A stretch of 64,000 nucleotides of DNA, taken from Aureispira sp. CCB-E (GTDB lineage Bacteria; Bacteroidota; Bacteroidia; Chitinophagales; Saprospiraceae). The position numbers were made by a program, and so were the translations under genes. Below are positions 35,357 to 44,857 of this stretch, piece after piece; position 1 is the stretch's first letter, and every line of letters starts with the position of its first letter. The notes under the pieces were generated by a model, which searched no databases, was not told the origin of the DNA, and saw only the letters and a list, made by a program, of their open reading frames with translations. Where the stretch lies: the NCBI RefSeq assembly GCF_031326345.1, contig NZ_CP133671.1:4836001-4900000 (forward strand), read 5' to 3'.

Positions 35357-35583
35357 ATCCCTTTCATTTTTCAATAATAATAATATCAAAATATAAATTA
35401 TATTAGATATAATCAATTAAAATATCAAATATTTAAAATATTAAATACAACCTTAACACTTAACTTTGCTAAAAAAATTATATCGGAGTAAAATTTAGAA
35501 ACAAATAAGAAGCAAAACTTGACATTTGTGTAAAAAAAAATTAGTTTTACTTAACTAAAAATGTTAACAGATTATTTATAAAT

Positions 35584-36300
35584 ATGAAAAAACAGAGTAT
35601 CAATAGAGAATATAATTTCCCTGATGCAGATTTGTATGCCCAATGCAAAGAACGCATCCAATATATCAAACGAGATCAGAAAGAATTTGAAAGTTATGCT
35701 TATGCTGATAGTAAAATCAAGCACTTTGAGCAATTGTGTAAAAGATTCTCTGATTTGCCAGATGATGACGAGTTGATTGGCAATCAAATGGAAGCTACTA
35801 GCAAGAAAAATGATGCCAAAGAAAAACTAAAAACAGCCATTCGATCCGTTATGACTCGCGTTGCTAGCAAATACAATACGCGTTCGGGACATTACCGAAA
35901 GTTTGGTACTATCAAAATGAATGATATGAGTGATCCTAAGTTGCTACTTTGTGGGCGTCGTGTTGTACGTGTTTCTAATAAACTGTTGGACTTTTTGGCG
36001 GAAACAGGCTTGAGGCAGCCTCACATAGATGCTGTTCAAAGAGCAGCAGCAGCATTTGAAAATACCATTCATATCCAACAAGATAAAGTTTCTGATAGAG
36101 ACATTTCTGTAGAAAAACGCATTGAATTGGGCAACGAACTTTATCGTGAATTGGTTTTAGTTTGTAATATAGGAAAGGATATTTGGGCAGAAAACAATAA
36201 GGCCAAATATGAAAACTACACCATTTACGAAAGCAACAATGATCAGAAAAAAGCTCGAAAAGAACGCCTAAAGCAAGAGGCTAAAACAACAAAAAAATAG
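35584..36300 (+). CDS. Helical cytoplasmic protein of unknown function
   Basis: 238 residues, charged and predicted mostly helical, with no signal peptide or TM. An N-terminal helix pair (1-70) is followed by a basic central patch (SVMTRVASKYNTRSGHYRKFG), a long helix region, and a Lys-rich tail (KKARKERLKQEAKTTKK). The two helical halves could be a four-helix bundle. No family recognised. It is divergent from STAS-like g (227 bp) and convergent with hisIE. Confidence 0.7.
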   Translation: MKKQSINREYNFPDADLYAQCKERIQYIKRDQKEFESYAYADSKIKHFEQLCKRFSDLPDDDELIGNQMEATSKKNDAKEKLKTAIRSVMTRVASKYNTRSGHYRKFGTIKMNDMSDPKLLLCGRRVVRVSNKLLDFLAETGLRQPHIDAVQRAAAAFENTIHIQQDKVSDRDISVEKRIELGNELYRELVLVCNIGKDIWAENNKAKYENYTIYESNNDQKKARKERLKQEAKTTKK

Positions 36301-36307
36301 CTTTTCG

Positions 36308-36350
36308 TTAGACAGTGCCCAAGACTTACAAAGGCACTGTCTAATCATTT
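36308..36350. terminator. Bidirectional terminator between the 35584 gene and his operon
   Basis: 12-bp perfect stem (TTAGACAGTGCC 36308-36319 with 36333-36344), 13-nt loop, T-rich on the plus side. It lies between two convergent stops. Confidence 0.75.
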
Positions 36351-36378
36351 TAAACAATAAAAAAGCCATACAAAACTG

Positions 36379-36972
36379 TTATTGATGGCGCTTTTCTAAA
36401 ACAGCTAATACCTCGCTCAAAGTATAGTTTTTAGCCGCCAGTAGCACCAAATAATGATACATTAAATCCGCAGCCTCTCCCAAGAACAATTCCTTGTTAT
36501 CATCCTTGGCTTCTATCACCAACTCTATGGCTTCTTCTCCCAACTTTTGAGCTACTTTGTTGATCCCCTTTTCTAATAATTGAGCAGTGTACGAACTATT
36601 TTTCAAATTATTTTTCCTCGACTGAATGACAGTCTCTAAGTATTTCAAATCAAAATTGGACTTATTCTCTGTATTAAAACAGGTTCCTGTCCCTTTATGA
36701 CAAGCGGGTCCTTTAGGCTGCACTTGTATTAACAAAGTATCTTTATCACAATCCTCTTGGATAGCAAGTACTTTCAAATAGTTACCCGAAGTTTCTCCTT
36801 TTGTCCACAAACGCTTCTTCGTTCTGCTATAAAATGTTACTAGTTTTGTAGCTTTTGTCTGCTCAAAAGCAGCTTGATTCATGTACCCCAACATTAAGAC
36901 ATTTTTTGTCTTGGCATCTTGTATAATCGCAGGTACTAAGCCTCCTGTTTTTTCGTAATTCAATTCTATCAT
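36379..36972 (-). CDS. hisI: Bifunctional phosphoribosyl-AMP cyclohydrolase / phosphoribosyl-ATP pyrophosphatase
   Basis: 197 residues, HisIE fusion. HisI part (1-105) has MLGYMNQAAFEQT, the zinc ligands in QEDCDKDTLLIQV and GPACHKGTGTCF; HisE part (110-197) has GEEAIELVIEA and EAADLMYHYLVLL. It performs steps 2 and 3 of histidine synthesis. Last gene of the operon; its start overlaps the hisF stop by one base. Confidence 0.96.
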   Translation of the reverse strand: MIELNYEKTGGLVPAIIQDAKTKNVLMLGYMNQAAFEQTKATKLVTFYSRTKKRLWTKGETSGNYLKVLAIQEDCDKDTLLIQVQPKGPACHKGTGTCFNTENKSNFDLKYLETVIQSRKNNLKNSSYTAQLLEKGINKVAQKLGEEAIELVIEAKDDNKELFLGEAADLMYHYLVLLAAKNYTLSEVLAVLEKRHQ

Positions 36973-37727
36973 TATAATCGTACAGCTATCTTATGTTGAT
37001 TTAAATAATTTTTTAACTCAGGGATGCTAATTTCTTCAAAATGAAAAATACTAGCGGCCAAAGCCGCATCGGCTAATCCTACCTCAAAAGCATCTTTAAA
37101 ATGCCCTAAATTTCCAGCTCCTCCAGAAGCAATAATAGGAATGGTCAGCTCTTTTGACAACAAAGCCAATAGCTCATTGGCAAAGCCTTTTTTAGTCCCA
37201 TCGTGGTCCATAGAGGTAAATAAAATTTCACCCGCTCCCAGTTGCTCTGCTTCTTTTGCCCAAGCCAGTAATTCCCAGTCACTCTTTTGACGACCTCCTC
37301 CTGTATAAACACGCCAGTGACCGTTTTCTAACTTAGCATCTATTGCCACCACGACACATTGGCTTCCAAAGCAATTTGCTAGCTCTTGAATCAAATTAGG
37401 TTGGCGAACCGCAGCAGAATTAATTGTAATTTTATCCGCTCCCGCTTGCAATAGACGTGCTACATCTTCAACCGTGCTAATTCCACCGCCAACCGTAAAA
37501 GGAATTGAAATAGCTTGTGCTACTTTTTCCACCAAATCCACTAATGTTTTTCGTTTTTCATGACTAGCCGTTATATCCAAAAACACCAGTTCATCTGCCC
37601 CTGCTTCTGTGTATTTTTTTGCCAATTCAATGGGGTCACCAGCATCTCTTAAACCTACAAAATTAACCCCTTTTACCGTTCGCCCATCTTTTATATCTAA
37701 ACAGGGAATAATTCGTTTTGTCAACAT
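36972..37727 (-). CDS. hisF: Imidazole glycerol phosphate synthase cyclase subunit
   Basis: 251 residues, TIM barrel with [26 protein letters not shown], and the catalytic aspartates in CLDIKDG and [12 protein letters not shown]. It joins HisH to close the imidazole ring. Overlaps the hisA stop by 7 bp. Confidence 0.97.
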   Translation of the reverse strand: MLTKRIIPCLDIKDGRTVKGVNFVGLRDAGDPIELAKKYTEAGADELVFLDITASHEKRKTLVDLVEKVAQAISIPFTVGGGISTVEDVARLLQAGADKITINSAAVRQPNLIQELANCFGSQCVVVAIDAKLENGHWRVYTGGGRQKSDWELLAWAKEAEQLGAGEILFTSMDHDGTKKGFANELLALLSKELTIPIIASGGAGNLGHFKDAFEVGLADAALAASIFHFEEISIPELKNYLNQHKIAVRL

Positions 37728-38449
37728 GATACTATGAATTTTTCGAGTTCTTTTAATTTAATTTTTCCTTCATAAATCGCCTTACCTATAATCACTCCAT
37801 GACAGCCTAACTCCTCTAAACGCTCAATCTCCTGAATCGAATTGACGCCTCCACTAGCAATCAATTTTACCTTAGGAAAACGCTTGATAATAGTCTCATA
37901 TAAGCCAACAGATGTTCCTTGTAACAAACCATCTTTGGCCACATCCGTACAAATACAGTATTCTATTCCCTTTTTTAAATAGTTCTCTAAAAAAGGAAAC
38001 AACTCTTCTGAACTTTCTTTTTGCCAACCATGAACAGCTATTTTCCCTCCTTTGACATCGGCTCCCAATATAATCTTATCGGCTCCATAAACTTCTATCC
38101 AGCGACTTACTAACTCAGGATTGGAGACCGCAATGCTTCCCGCTGTAATTTGACTTGCTCCTGCATAAAAGGCAACATTAAGGTCTTTATCCGATTTAAT
38201 TCCTCCCCCAAAGTCAATCCTCAAATTGGTTTCTTTGACGATATTTTCTAAAACACTAGCATTAACAATATGCTTCGCTTTGGCTCCATCCAAATCTACC
38301 AAGTGCAACTGCTGAATGCCAGCATCTTCAAACGATTTGGCGACCTCTACAGGATTGGTATTGTATACTTTTTTTTGTTCATAATCTCCTTGTGTCAAGC
38401 GCACACATTGACCATTAATAATATCTATTGCAGGTATAATTTTTATCAT
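37721..38449 (-). CDS. hisA: ProFAR isomerase
   Basis: 242 residues, TIM barrel: [60 protein letters not shown]. Catalytic Asp in AIDI and TDVAKDG are kept. Follows hisH by 5 bp. Confidence 0.97.
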   Translation of the reverse strand: MIKIIPAIDIINGQCVRLTQGDYEQKKVYNTNPVEVAKSFEDAGIQQLHLVDLDGAKAKHIVNASVLENIVKETNLRIDFGGGIKSDKDLNVAFYAGASQITAGSIAVSNPELVSRWIEVYGADKIILGADVKGGKIAVHGWQKESSEELFPFLENYLKKGIEYCICTDVAKDGLLQGTSVGLYETIIKRFPKVKLIASGGVNSIQEIERLEELGCHGVIIGKAIYEGKIKLKELEKFIVSC

Positions 38450-38454
38450 AATTT

Positions 38455-39042
38455 TTATAAGTCTATAAAGTTTTTTAAAATTTTTGCGCCAACACTTCCC
38501 GACTTTTCAGGATGAAATTGTGTCGCATAAAAATTATCTTTGTGTAACGCTGCGCTAAATGCTCCTCCATAATTACAACGGGCGATTGTATGGACACTTA
38601 CCTCTACATAGTAGCCGTGTACAAAGTATACATAGCTCCCCGAAGCAACTCCCTCTAACAAGGCTGTAGGCTCACAAGACAGTTGATTCCATCCCATGTG
38701 TGGCACTTTCATTCCTTTTTGAGGCATAAAACGTTTCACCTGTTGTGGAAAAATTCCTAAACCTTTGACATTTCCTTCTTCCGAAAAATCGCAAAGCAAT
38801 TGCATCCCTAAACAGATTCCCAATACAGGCTTTTTCAAATTTTTAATCACCACATCCAAACCTGTTTGCTCTAAATAAGCCATAGTTGAATTGGCGGCAC
38901 CAACTCCAGGAAAAATTACTTTGTCTGCCTCAGAAAGAACAGCAGCTTCTTTTGTCAAAATGGGTACTACCCCCAAACGTTCCAACGCAAATTGTACCGA
39001 ACGGGTATTTCCTGCATTATAATCTATAATTGCTACTTTCAT
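38455..39042 (-). CDS. hisH: Imidazole glycerol phosphate synthase glutaminase subunit
   Basis: 195 residues, class I glutamine amidotransferase: IIDYNAGNTRSV, FPGVGAA, nucleophile Cys in LGICLGMQLL, and the His/Glu pair in TQFHPEKSG. It supplies ammonia to HisF. 60 bp after hisB. Confidence 0.97.
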   Translation of the reverse strand: MKVAIIDYNAGNTRSVQFALERLGVVPILTKEAAVLSEADKVIFPGVGAANSTMAYLEQTGLDVVIKNLKKPVLGICLGMQLLCDFSEEGNVKGLGIFPQQVKRFMPQKGMKVPHMGWNQLSCEPTALLEGVASGSYVYFVHGYYVEVSVHTIARCNYGGAFSAALHKDNFYATQFHPEKSGSVGAKILKNFIDL

Positions 39043-39102
39043 TTTATTGTTTCAATAGTTCGTTAATTTTGTAATTTTTAAATCCCCCATACCGACCCAA
39101 GC

Positions 39103-40245
39103 TTACAATACTCCTTTCGTTGAAGGCAAACGCTGGTTGTAAACATCTCGCTTGATAGCCATCTTGATAGCCTTTGCCCAAGCCTTAAAAATGGCTTCTA
39201 TCTTGTGGTGCTCATTCGTTCCATTAGCTTGAATATTCAAATTGCAACGTGCCGCATCAGAAAAAGACTTAAAAAAGTGAAAAAACATTTCTGTAGGCAT
39301 TTTCCCAACCATTTCTCGCTTAAACTCTGCTTCCCAGACGATCCAATTTCGTCCTCCAAAATCCAATGCCACTTGCGCTAGACAATCATCCATTGGCAAG
39401 CAAAAACCATAACGTTCTATTCCCTTTTTATTACCCAAAGCCTTTCTAAATGCTTCGCCCAAAGCTATGGCTGTATCTTCAATCGTGTGATGTTCATCCA
39501 CATCCAAATCTCCCTCAACCAATACCTCTAAATCAATTCCCGCATGACGTGCCAGTTGATCTAACATATGGTCGAAAAAGCGAATTCCTGTCTGATTATT
39601 GGCCTTAGCGGTTCCATCTAAATTCAACTGGATTTTAATTTGAGTCTCTTTGGTATTTCGCTCTATTTGCACCATCCTAGATGGTAATTTTAAACACTCA
39701 TAAACCTCTTGCCAATCCTTGGTGGTTAGTTGAATCGTCTGTTTTAATTGCTCCACTCTTGCCGCACACTCTTCTTTTCCCAACTCCGAAGGATTTAACC
39801 AAATTCCTTTTGCGCCTAGATTCTTAGCCAACTTCATATCGGTCAAGCGATCTCCTATTACAAAGGAATTTTCCAAATCATAATCCCCTTCTAGGTATTG
39901 GGTCAACAAGCCCGTTCTAGGCTTTCTAGTTGGCGCATTATCAGCAGGAAAAGAACGATCAATCAAAACCTCACCAAACACAATTCCCTCATTTTTAAAA
40001 GCTTGAATGATTTTATTCTGAGCAGGCCAAAATGTTGCTTCTGGAAAAGAATCTGTTCCCAAACCATCTTGATTGGTTACCATAACTAACTCATAATCTA
40101 ATTCCACTGCTATTTTAGAAAGGTATTGAAATACTTTAGGGTAATACTCTAGTTTCTCCAAACTATCCAACTGATAATCAATAGGTGGCTCAATTACTAT
40201 AGTGCCATCTCTGTCTATAAATAATACTTTTTTGCTCATTGTCAT
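39103..40245 (-). CDS. hisB: Bifunctional histidinol-phosphatase / imidazoleglycerol-phosphate dehydratase
   Basis: 380 residues. N-terminal HAD phosphatase ([39 protein letters not shown]) and C-terminal IGPD ([34 protein letters not shown]-like [13 protein letters not shown]). The E. coli-type fusion. Start overlaps the hisC stop by ATGA; an alternative ATG lies two codons on. Confidence 0.96.
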   Translation of the reverse strand: MTMSKKVLFIDRDGTIVIEPPIDYQLDSLEKLEYYPKVFQYLSKIAVELDYELVMVTNQDGLGTDSFPEATFWPAQNKIIQAFKNEGIVFGEVLIDRSFPADNAPTRKPRTGLLTQYLEGDYDLENSFVIGDRLTDMKLAKNLGAKGIWLNPSELGKEECAARVEQLKQTIQLTTKDWQEVYECLKLPSRMVQIERNTKETQIKIQLNLDGTAKANNQTGIRFFDHMLDQLARHAGIDLEVLVEGDLDVDEHHTIEDTAIALGEAFRKALGNKKGIERYGFCLPMDDCLAQVALDFGGRNWIVWEAEFKREMVGKMPTEMFFHFFKSFSDAARCNLNIQANGTNEHHKIEAIFKAWAKAIKMAIKRDVYNQRLPSTKGVL

Positions 40246-41291
40246 TTTATTTTTAAAGTGGAATAACTACTTAAAACCGCTAGCAGCTTCTCATTTTCTA
40301 CTTTTGTTCCTATCGTTATTCTCAAACAATTATCACACAAAATCACCTTGCTTCGGTTTCTGATGATAATCCCTTGTTCTATTAAATATTGATAAATTGT
40401 ATCAGCTTCCGTGACTTTTACTAATAAGAAATTCGATGCAGATGGGTAGATTTCTTCTACAAACACTAGCTTAGACAAGGCTTTTGCTAGCAATGCTCGT
40501 TCGGATAAAATCGTAGCAATGTCTTCTTTCAAAGTACTCCAATCTTGTAGTTGACTCAAGGCGTATTTTTGCGTTAATACATTAACATTATAAGGCGGCT
40601 TAACTTTGTTGAACAAGGCAATGATTTCTGGGCTTGCCAATGCCATCCCCAATCGAATGCCAGCCATTCCCCAAGCTTTAGAAAAAGTTTGCAACACCAC
40701 CAAATTAGGATATTTTTGAATCCATCGTGTGCAAGAAGCCTGCGTTGAGAAGTGTATGTAGGCCTCGTCTACAACTACGATTCCCTCAAATTTTTCGATC
40801 AGCTGCTGTAGTTTTCCTACATCAAAATCATTCCCTGTTGGATTGTTGGGGCTGCACAGAAAGAGTATCTTTGTTCGTTCGCTTTGTGCCGCTAAGATGC
40901 CTTCTACGTTAGGTTGATAATCTAATTCTAAGGGTACTTCTATGACCTGAATATTATTCAAACAAGCAGATACTTCGTACATCCCATAAGTTGGTGGCAA
41001 TGTAATAATGGCATCTTTTCCAGAGTTGCAAAAAATACGCAACAATAAATCAATAGCCTCATCACTTCCGTTTCCCAAAAAAATTTGCGTGGCATCTAAT
41101 TCCACCAAAGGCTCAATGGCTTTTTTCAAATCGTTTTGCAATGGATCAGGATAACGATTGTAATTGGTTCGAATGGTATTCTCATTGGCGTCTAAAAATA
41201 CGTTAGCATTCCCCTTAAACTCTGAACGTGCCGAGGCATAAGGAGTCATACTTAAAATATGGGGGCAAACCAGTTCCTTTATTTTTTTCAT
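40242..41291 (-). CDS. hisC: Histidinol-phosphate aminotransferase
   Basis: 349 residues, PLP fold type [58 protein letters not shown], and Schiff-base Lys in [14 protein letters not shown]. hisD ends 4 bp upstream. Confidence 0.97.
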   Translation of the reverse strand: MKKIKELVCPHILSMTPYASARSEFKGNANVFLDANENTIRTNYNRYPDPLQNDLKKAIEPLVELDATQIFLGNGSDEAIDLLLRIFCNSGKDAIITLPPTYGMYEVSACLNNIQVIEVPLELDYQPNVEGILAAQSERTKILFLCSPNNPTGNDFDVGKLQQLIEKFEGIVVVDEAYIHFSTQASCTRWIQKYPNLVVLQTFSKAWGMAGIRLGMALASPEIIALFNKVKPPYNVNVLTQKYALSQLQDWSTLKEDIATILSERALLAKALSKLVFVEEIYPSASNFLLVKVTEADTIYQYLIEQGIIIRNRSKVILCDNCLRITIGTKVENEKLLAVLSSYSTLKIK

Positions 41292-41295
41292 ACTT

Positions 41296-42591
41296 CTAAT
41301 TTTTAATGTCTGTAGATTTTAGTGTTCTTAATCGAATACTGACAGCATTTTTGTGCGCCTCCAACTCTTCGGCAGCAGCCATTAATTCAACTGCCCATCC
41401 AATGTTTTTTAAGCCTTTGATACTCGCTTTTTGAAATGTTATTTTTTTGACAAAGGAGTCTAGTGAAACACCGCTATAATTGCAAGCAAAGCCATTGGTT
41501 GGTAAGGTGTGATTGGTTCCTGAAGCGTAGTCTCCCAACGATTCAGGCGTGAAGTTTCCTAAAAAGACCGATCCTGCATTGGTTATTTTTTCAGCCATTT
41601 TATCTGCCTCAACTAGATTTAGAATTAAGTGCTCGGGTGCATATGCGTTGATAAATCGAATCATTTCTTCTGAGTTCTGCAATACAACGGCTCGACTATT
41701 TTGAAGGGCTACTTTTGCGATGTCTTTTCTTGGCAACCGTTCAATTTGCTGGCTTATAGCACTTTGAACTTCTTCAACGACCTTCATATTATCACTAACC
41801 AACATAACTTGGCTATCCACTCCATGTTCTGCTTGAGAAAGTAAGTCAGCCGCAACAAAAGCAGGATTGGCTTGTTCATCTGCCCAAACTAACAACTCAG
41901 AAGGTCCTGCAGGCATATCTATCGCAACACCTTGTTGACTGACCAGTTGCTTGGCACAAGTAACATATTGATTCCCTGGTCCAAAAATTTTGTATACCTT
42001 AGGAATGCTTTCTGTTCCAGAAGCCATCGCTCCAATAGCCTGTACCCCACCTACTTTAAAAATTTGGGTGCACCCAACCAAACTGGCAGTGTATAAAATA
42101 ACGGGATTGATTTTACCCTCTTGAGTCGGTGGTGAACATAGAATAATTTCTTGGCAACCCGCTAATTTTGCAGGAACCCCCAACATTAAAACCGTAGAAA
42201 ACAAAGGCGCTGTTCCTGCTGGGATATACAAGCCCACTTTGTCAATCGCCACACTTTTTCTCCAACAATTGATTCCTGAAGTGGTTTCAACCACTTTCAC
42301 GCTATCTCTTTGACTCTCGTGAAAGGTTTCTATATTTTTTTTGGCAGCTTGAATGGCTGCTTTTAAGTCTTCAGGCACTAATTGGATGGCTGCTTTAATT
42401 TCATCCTCCGAAACACTCAAGTTATCTATGACGACTTGATCAAACTTTTGGGTGTATTCTTTTACTGCTGCATCTCCCCTTTCCTTTACCCTAGAGAGAA
42501 TATTTTTCACAAGCCCTTCTAGGTTTTCTGTCTCGATAACAGGACGTTGCAACAAAGCTTCCCAGTTTTTAGGATACTCAATAATTTTCAT
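41296..42591 (-). CDS. hisD: Histidinol dehydrogenase
   Basis: 431 residues from ATG 42589-42591 (MKIIEYPKNWEALL). A longer frame adds 15 residues without homology look, so I chose the internal Met. Motifs: VGLYIPAGTAPLFSTVLML, CSPPTQEGKINP, KIFGPGNQYVTCAKQLV, DMPAGPSELLV, DLLSQAEHG with Zn ligands, and NHTLPTNGFA. Oxidises histidinol to histidine, the last two steps. Preceded by a 76-bp gap holding a REP-like repeat. Confidence 0.96.
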   Translation of the reverse strand: MKIIEYPKNWEALLQRPVIETENLEGLVKNILSRVKERGDAAVKEYTQKFDQVVIDNLSVSEDEIKAAIQLVPEDLKAAIQAAKKNIETFHESQRDSVKVVETTSGINCWRKSVAIDKVGLYIPAGTAPLFSTVLMLGVPAKLAGCQEIILCSPPTQEGKINPVILYTASLVGCTQIFKVGGVQAIGAMASGTESIPKVYKIFGPGNQYVTCAKQLVSQQGVAIDMPAGPSELLVWADEQANPAFVAADLLSQAEHGVDSQVMLVSDNMKVVEEVQSAISQQIERLPRKDIAKVALQNSRAVVLQNSEEMIRFINAYAPEHLILNLVEADKMAEKITNAGSVFLGNFTPESLGDYASGTNHTLPTNGFACNYSGVSLDSFVKKITFQKASIKGLKNIGWAVELMAAAEELEAHKNAVSIRLRTLKSTDIKN

Positions 42592-42635
42592 AACGTTTTT
42601 TTCTGTTTTAATTTTAGACAAATAGATTGATTCCA

Positions 42636-42664
42636 ATAGTTAGCTGCGCTGCTACTATAATTCA
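42636..42664. repeat. REP-like repeat between hisG and hisD
   Basis: ATAGTTAGCTGCGCTGCTACTATAATTC-type sequence; core matches 48524-48546 and the reverse complement of 16413-16432. It lies inside the his operon and could fold in the mRNA between hisG and hisD. Confidence 0.7.
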
Positions 42665-42667
42665 TAA

Positions 42668-43531
42668 CTATACAATCATTTTTTCAATGGGAATGACCAA
42701 AATACCTTCGGCCCCTGCGGCTTTGAGCTTATCAATCACCTCCCAAAAAGCCTGTTCCTGAACTACAGAGTGTAAAGAGCTCCAATTTTTATCTTTCAAG
42801 GGCAAAATGCTAGGGCTTTTCATACCTGGCAGCAAAGCACAAATTGCTTCTATTCTGTCATTTGGGGCATTCAGTAGAATGTATTTGTTATGAGCAGCGG
42901 CTTGTTTTGCTCGAATTCTAAAGAGTAGTTGTTCGAGAATCTGTTGCTTGCCAAGGGATAAGTTTTGATTGGCAATGAGTACCGCTTGCGATTTTAGTAT
43001 AACTTCTACCTCTTTCAAGCCATTGCTCAATAAAGTAGAGCCCGAACTAACCAAATCACAAATCCCTTCGGCCAATCCAATGCTAGGTGCTATTTCAACA
43101 GAGCCACTAATAGAGTGTATGTCTGCCTCGATGTGTTTTTCTTTTAGATATTGTCGTAAGATGTTGGAATAAGTGGTAGCAATTTTTTTTCCTTGCCAAT
43201 AATCCAATCCAGTATAAACTTCATTTTTAGGAATGGCCAAAGACAAGCGACATTGTGCAAAGCCCAAGTCCAATATCTTGTCTACTTTAGCTTGTTCTTC
43301 CAATAAAACATTTTCTCCTAAAATACCGATATCAGCAACGCCATCTTCTACATATTGAGGGATATCATCATCTCTCAAATAATAAATTTCTAAAGGGAAA
43401 TTAGTTGCGGGTGACAATAACTTTCGTTTTCCATTTTGCAATTGAATACCACAATCGCTTAACAATTGCATTGATTTTTCAGTTAGCCGACCTGACTTTT
43501 GGATGGCAATACGAAGAATTTCGTTGTTCAT
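42668..43531 (-). CDS. hisG: ATP phosphoribosyltransferase (long form)
   Basis: 287 residues from ATG 43529-43531 (MNNEILRIAIQKSGRL). A longer frame upstream encodes a hydrophobic, AT-rich stretch that overlaps the attenuator region, so it is not taken. Long-form HisG with the C-terminal regulatory (ACT-like) domain (LLNAPNDRIEAICALLPGMKSP, AAGAEGILVIPIEKMIV), so histidine feedback is expected. DDIPQYVEDGVADIGILG and SGSVEIAPSIGLAEGICDLVSSG are family motifs. First enzyme gene of the operon, preceded by a leader peptide and attenuator. Confidence 0.97.
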   Translation of the reverse strand: MNNEILRIAIQKSGRLTEKSMQLLSDCGIQLQNGKRKLLSPATNFPLEIYYLRDDDIPQYVEDGVADIGILGENVLLEEQAKVDKILDLGFAQCRLSLAIPKNEVYTGLDYWQGKKIATTYSNILRQYLKEKHIEADIHSISGSVEIAPSIGLAEGICDLVSSGSTLLSNGLKEVEVILKSQAVLIANQNLSLGKQQILEQLLFRIRAKQAAAHNKYILLNAPNDRIEAICALLPGMKSPSILPLKDKNWSSLHSVVQEQAFWEVIDKLKAAGAEGILVIPIEKMIV

Positions 43532-43570
43532 GACCTTGTTTGTTGTAATTAAAAAGAGAAATATAAGATG

Positions 43571-43613
43571 GGCAAAAAACAAAAAAGGCTTATCACCAAG
43601 TGATAAGCCTTTT
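43571..43613 (-). terminator. his attenuator terminator hairpin
   Basis: On the minus strand, a 14-bp perfect stem AAAAGGCTTATCAC / GTGATAAGCCTTTT (43613-43600 with 43596-43583), 3-nt loop, then T6-G-T6. It lies between the His-rich leader peptide (stop at 43643) and hisG (start 43531), so it would end transcription when charged tRNA-His is plentiful. I could not identify the competing antiterminator arm by eye. Confidence 0.85.
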
Positions 43614-43642
43614 CGTATTTTGTCTTCTACCTAATTGATTCG

Positions 43643-43753
43643 CTAGGAATGGAAATTATGATGAGTAGAATGATGGACACATACAGTAGCCTCACTTGAC
43701 TGACAATGCAGCAAATGATGGATATGATGTGTATGTGCGTTACTCAAAAACAT
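43643..43753 (-). CDS. hisL: His operon leader peptide (36 aa, 11 His)
   Basis: ATG at 43753-43751, TAG at 43645-43643. Translation begins MFLSNAHTHHIHHLLHC and later has VHHSTHH; 11 of 36 residues are histidine. The stop lies 30 nt before a strong intrinsic terminator and the start is ~32 nt after the predicted transcription start. This is the classical layout of attenuation by ribosome stalling at His codons when histidyl-tRNA is scarce. The peptide itself probably has no other role. Confidence 0.9.
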   Translation of the reverse strand: MFLSNAHTHHIHHLLHCQSSEATVCVHHSTHHNFHS

Positions 43754-43790
43754 AATTATTATTAGAAGTGTTTTTTCTGATTTGTTACTA

Positions 43791-43823
43791 CAAACCTAGT
43801 ATTTTTTTTCTGAAACTTCCAAA
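43791..43823 (-). promoter_or_regulatory. his operon promoter (Bacteroidota consensus)
   Basis: Minus strand: TTTG (43823-43820), 21-nt spacer, TAGGTTTG (43798-43791). Full match to the -33 TTTG / -7 TAnnTTTG consensus with a spacer in the allowed range. The expected start of transcription, near 43785, is ~32 nt before the leader peptide ATG. The 400 bp beyond, to 44218, hold no gene. Confidence 0.75.
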
Positions 43824-44218
43824 TTTTCTTTACTTTTTTTGTTTTACAACAATTACTCTACCTACCTAAACACTTTCTAATCATTCTACTTACCCACTTG
43901 CTTTTTAAGCTAAAATACATTATAATTGTCTTAATACCATATCATTCCCTTTCTTAAAAAAGCTTTACAAAGGTTTCATCCACACCACCTCAACTATCCA
44001 ATTCGATTGTTATTCGCAGTCGTGAATTTTAACTAATATTTAGCAATTCTAGGAGTAATAAAACCAACTTTTTAATCCAATTATTTGTTTTATCAATACA
44101 AGTTTTAATCCTTAATAATTAAAAATTTTAATCAAAATATGTTGCAAGAGAATACATCCGATACAGGATAATAATCAATGACAACGTACTATTATCTCAC
44201 CTTCAAAAAATAGTAATT

Positions 44219-44629
44219 ATGAAGCATATAATTTTTACTTTAATTTTAAATATAGTACTCCTCCCTATATCTTTTTCACAAGGACAAAAAGCTTTAATCA
44301 AATCTTTTGACACCGATTCAAAAGAACTAGTCGTTGATATGGTTGGTCGTGTTTTGGTCAACGAATGGGATGAAGATTATGTACGTGTCATGAGCAACAT
44401 AGAAGTCAATAATTTTAGTGATCAGGTTCTGATGCGTTTGGTAAGCCTAGGGCGCTATGCTATTTCTTCTGAAACTATTGATGGTGTCATGAAAATTCAA
44501 ATGCCTAGAATAGCACACCAAGTAAGCATCAAAGGAGAAGTGTTAGAAGAAGTGTTAGAATATCAAATTTTTGTTCCTAAAGGCATGAAAGTAACTGTCC
44601 TAGGGGCTCACAACTACATTAACTTTTAG
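44219..44629 (+). CDS. Small exported protein, unknown
   Basis: 136 residues with a signal peptide (MKHIIFTLILNIVLLPISFS, cut near residue 20). The mature part alternates beta strands (VVDMVGRVLVNEWDEDYVRV, YQIFVPKGMKVTVLGAHNYI), a pattern like the start of DUF4097-type beta-helix proteins, in which a strand-rich SIKGEV...VPKGMKV repeat is common. Too short for the full fold. Function unknown. A terminator follows at 44712. Confidence 0.65.
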   Translation: MKHIIFTLILNIVLLPISFSQGQKALIKSFDTDSKELVVDMVGRVLVNEWDEDYVRVMSNIEVNNFSDQVLMRLVSLGRYAISSETIDGVMKIQMPRIAHQVSIKGEVLEEVLEYQIFVPKGMKVTVLGAHNYINF

Positions 44630-44711
44630 AATCTATTAATACTCTAACAGTCGATACTTCAATATATTTTTATACCAAAATATAAAACTTCAATAATCAA
44701 TTAATACCTTA

Positions 44712-44741
44712 GCCTCTAGCAATTGCTAGAGGTTATTTTTT
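44712..44741 (+). terminator. Terminator after the 44219 gene
   Basis: Perfect palindrome CCTCTAGCAATTGCTAGAGG (44713-44732) followed by TTATTTTTT. Confidence 0.8.
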
Positions 44742-44857
44742 AGGCTATAAGAAATGACAATTGGTAATTCGCTATAAAAACCATTCTCATTTCGAAACCA
44801 AACATTATTAATCTAGTACTGTGCGCTACCTTAGTTAAAAGTACTCAAAATGATTTT

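Noticed and set aside
35357-35416. 20-residue extension of STAS-like g
   Set aside because: The stretch is hydrophobic and absent from the other six paralogues.
43532-43582. N-terminal extension of HisG
   Set aside because: The extra residues are hydrophobic, AT-rich and run into the attenuator hairpin; HisG homology starts at MNNEILRIAIQKSGRL.
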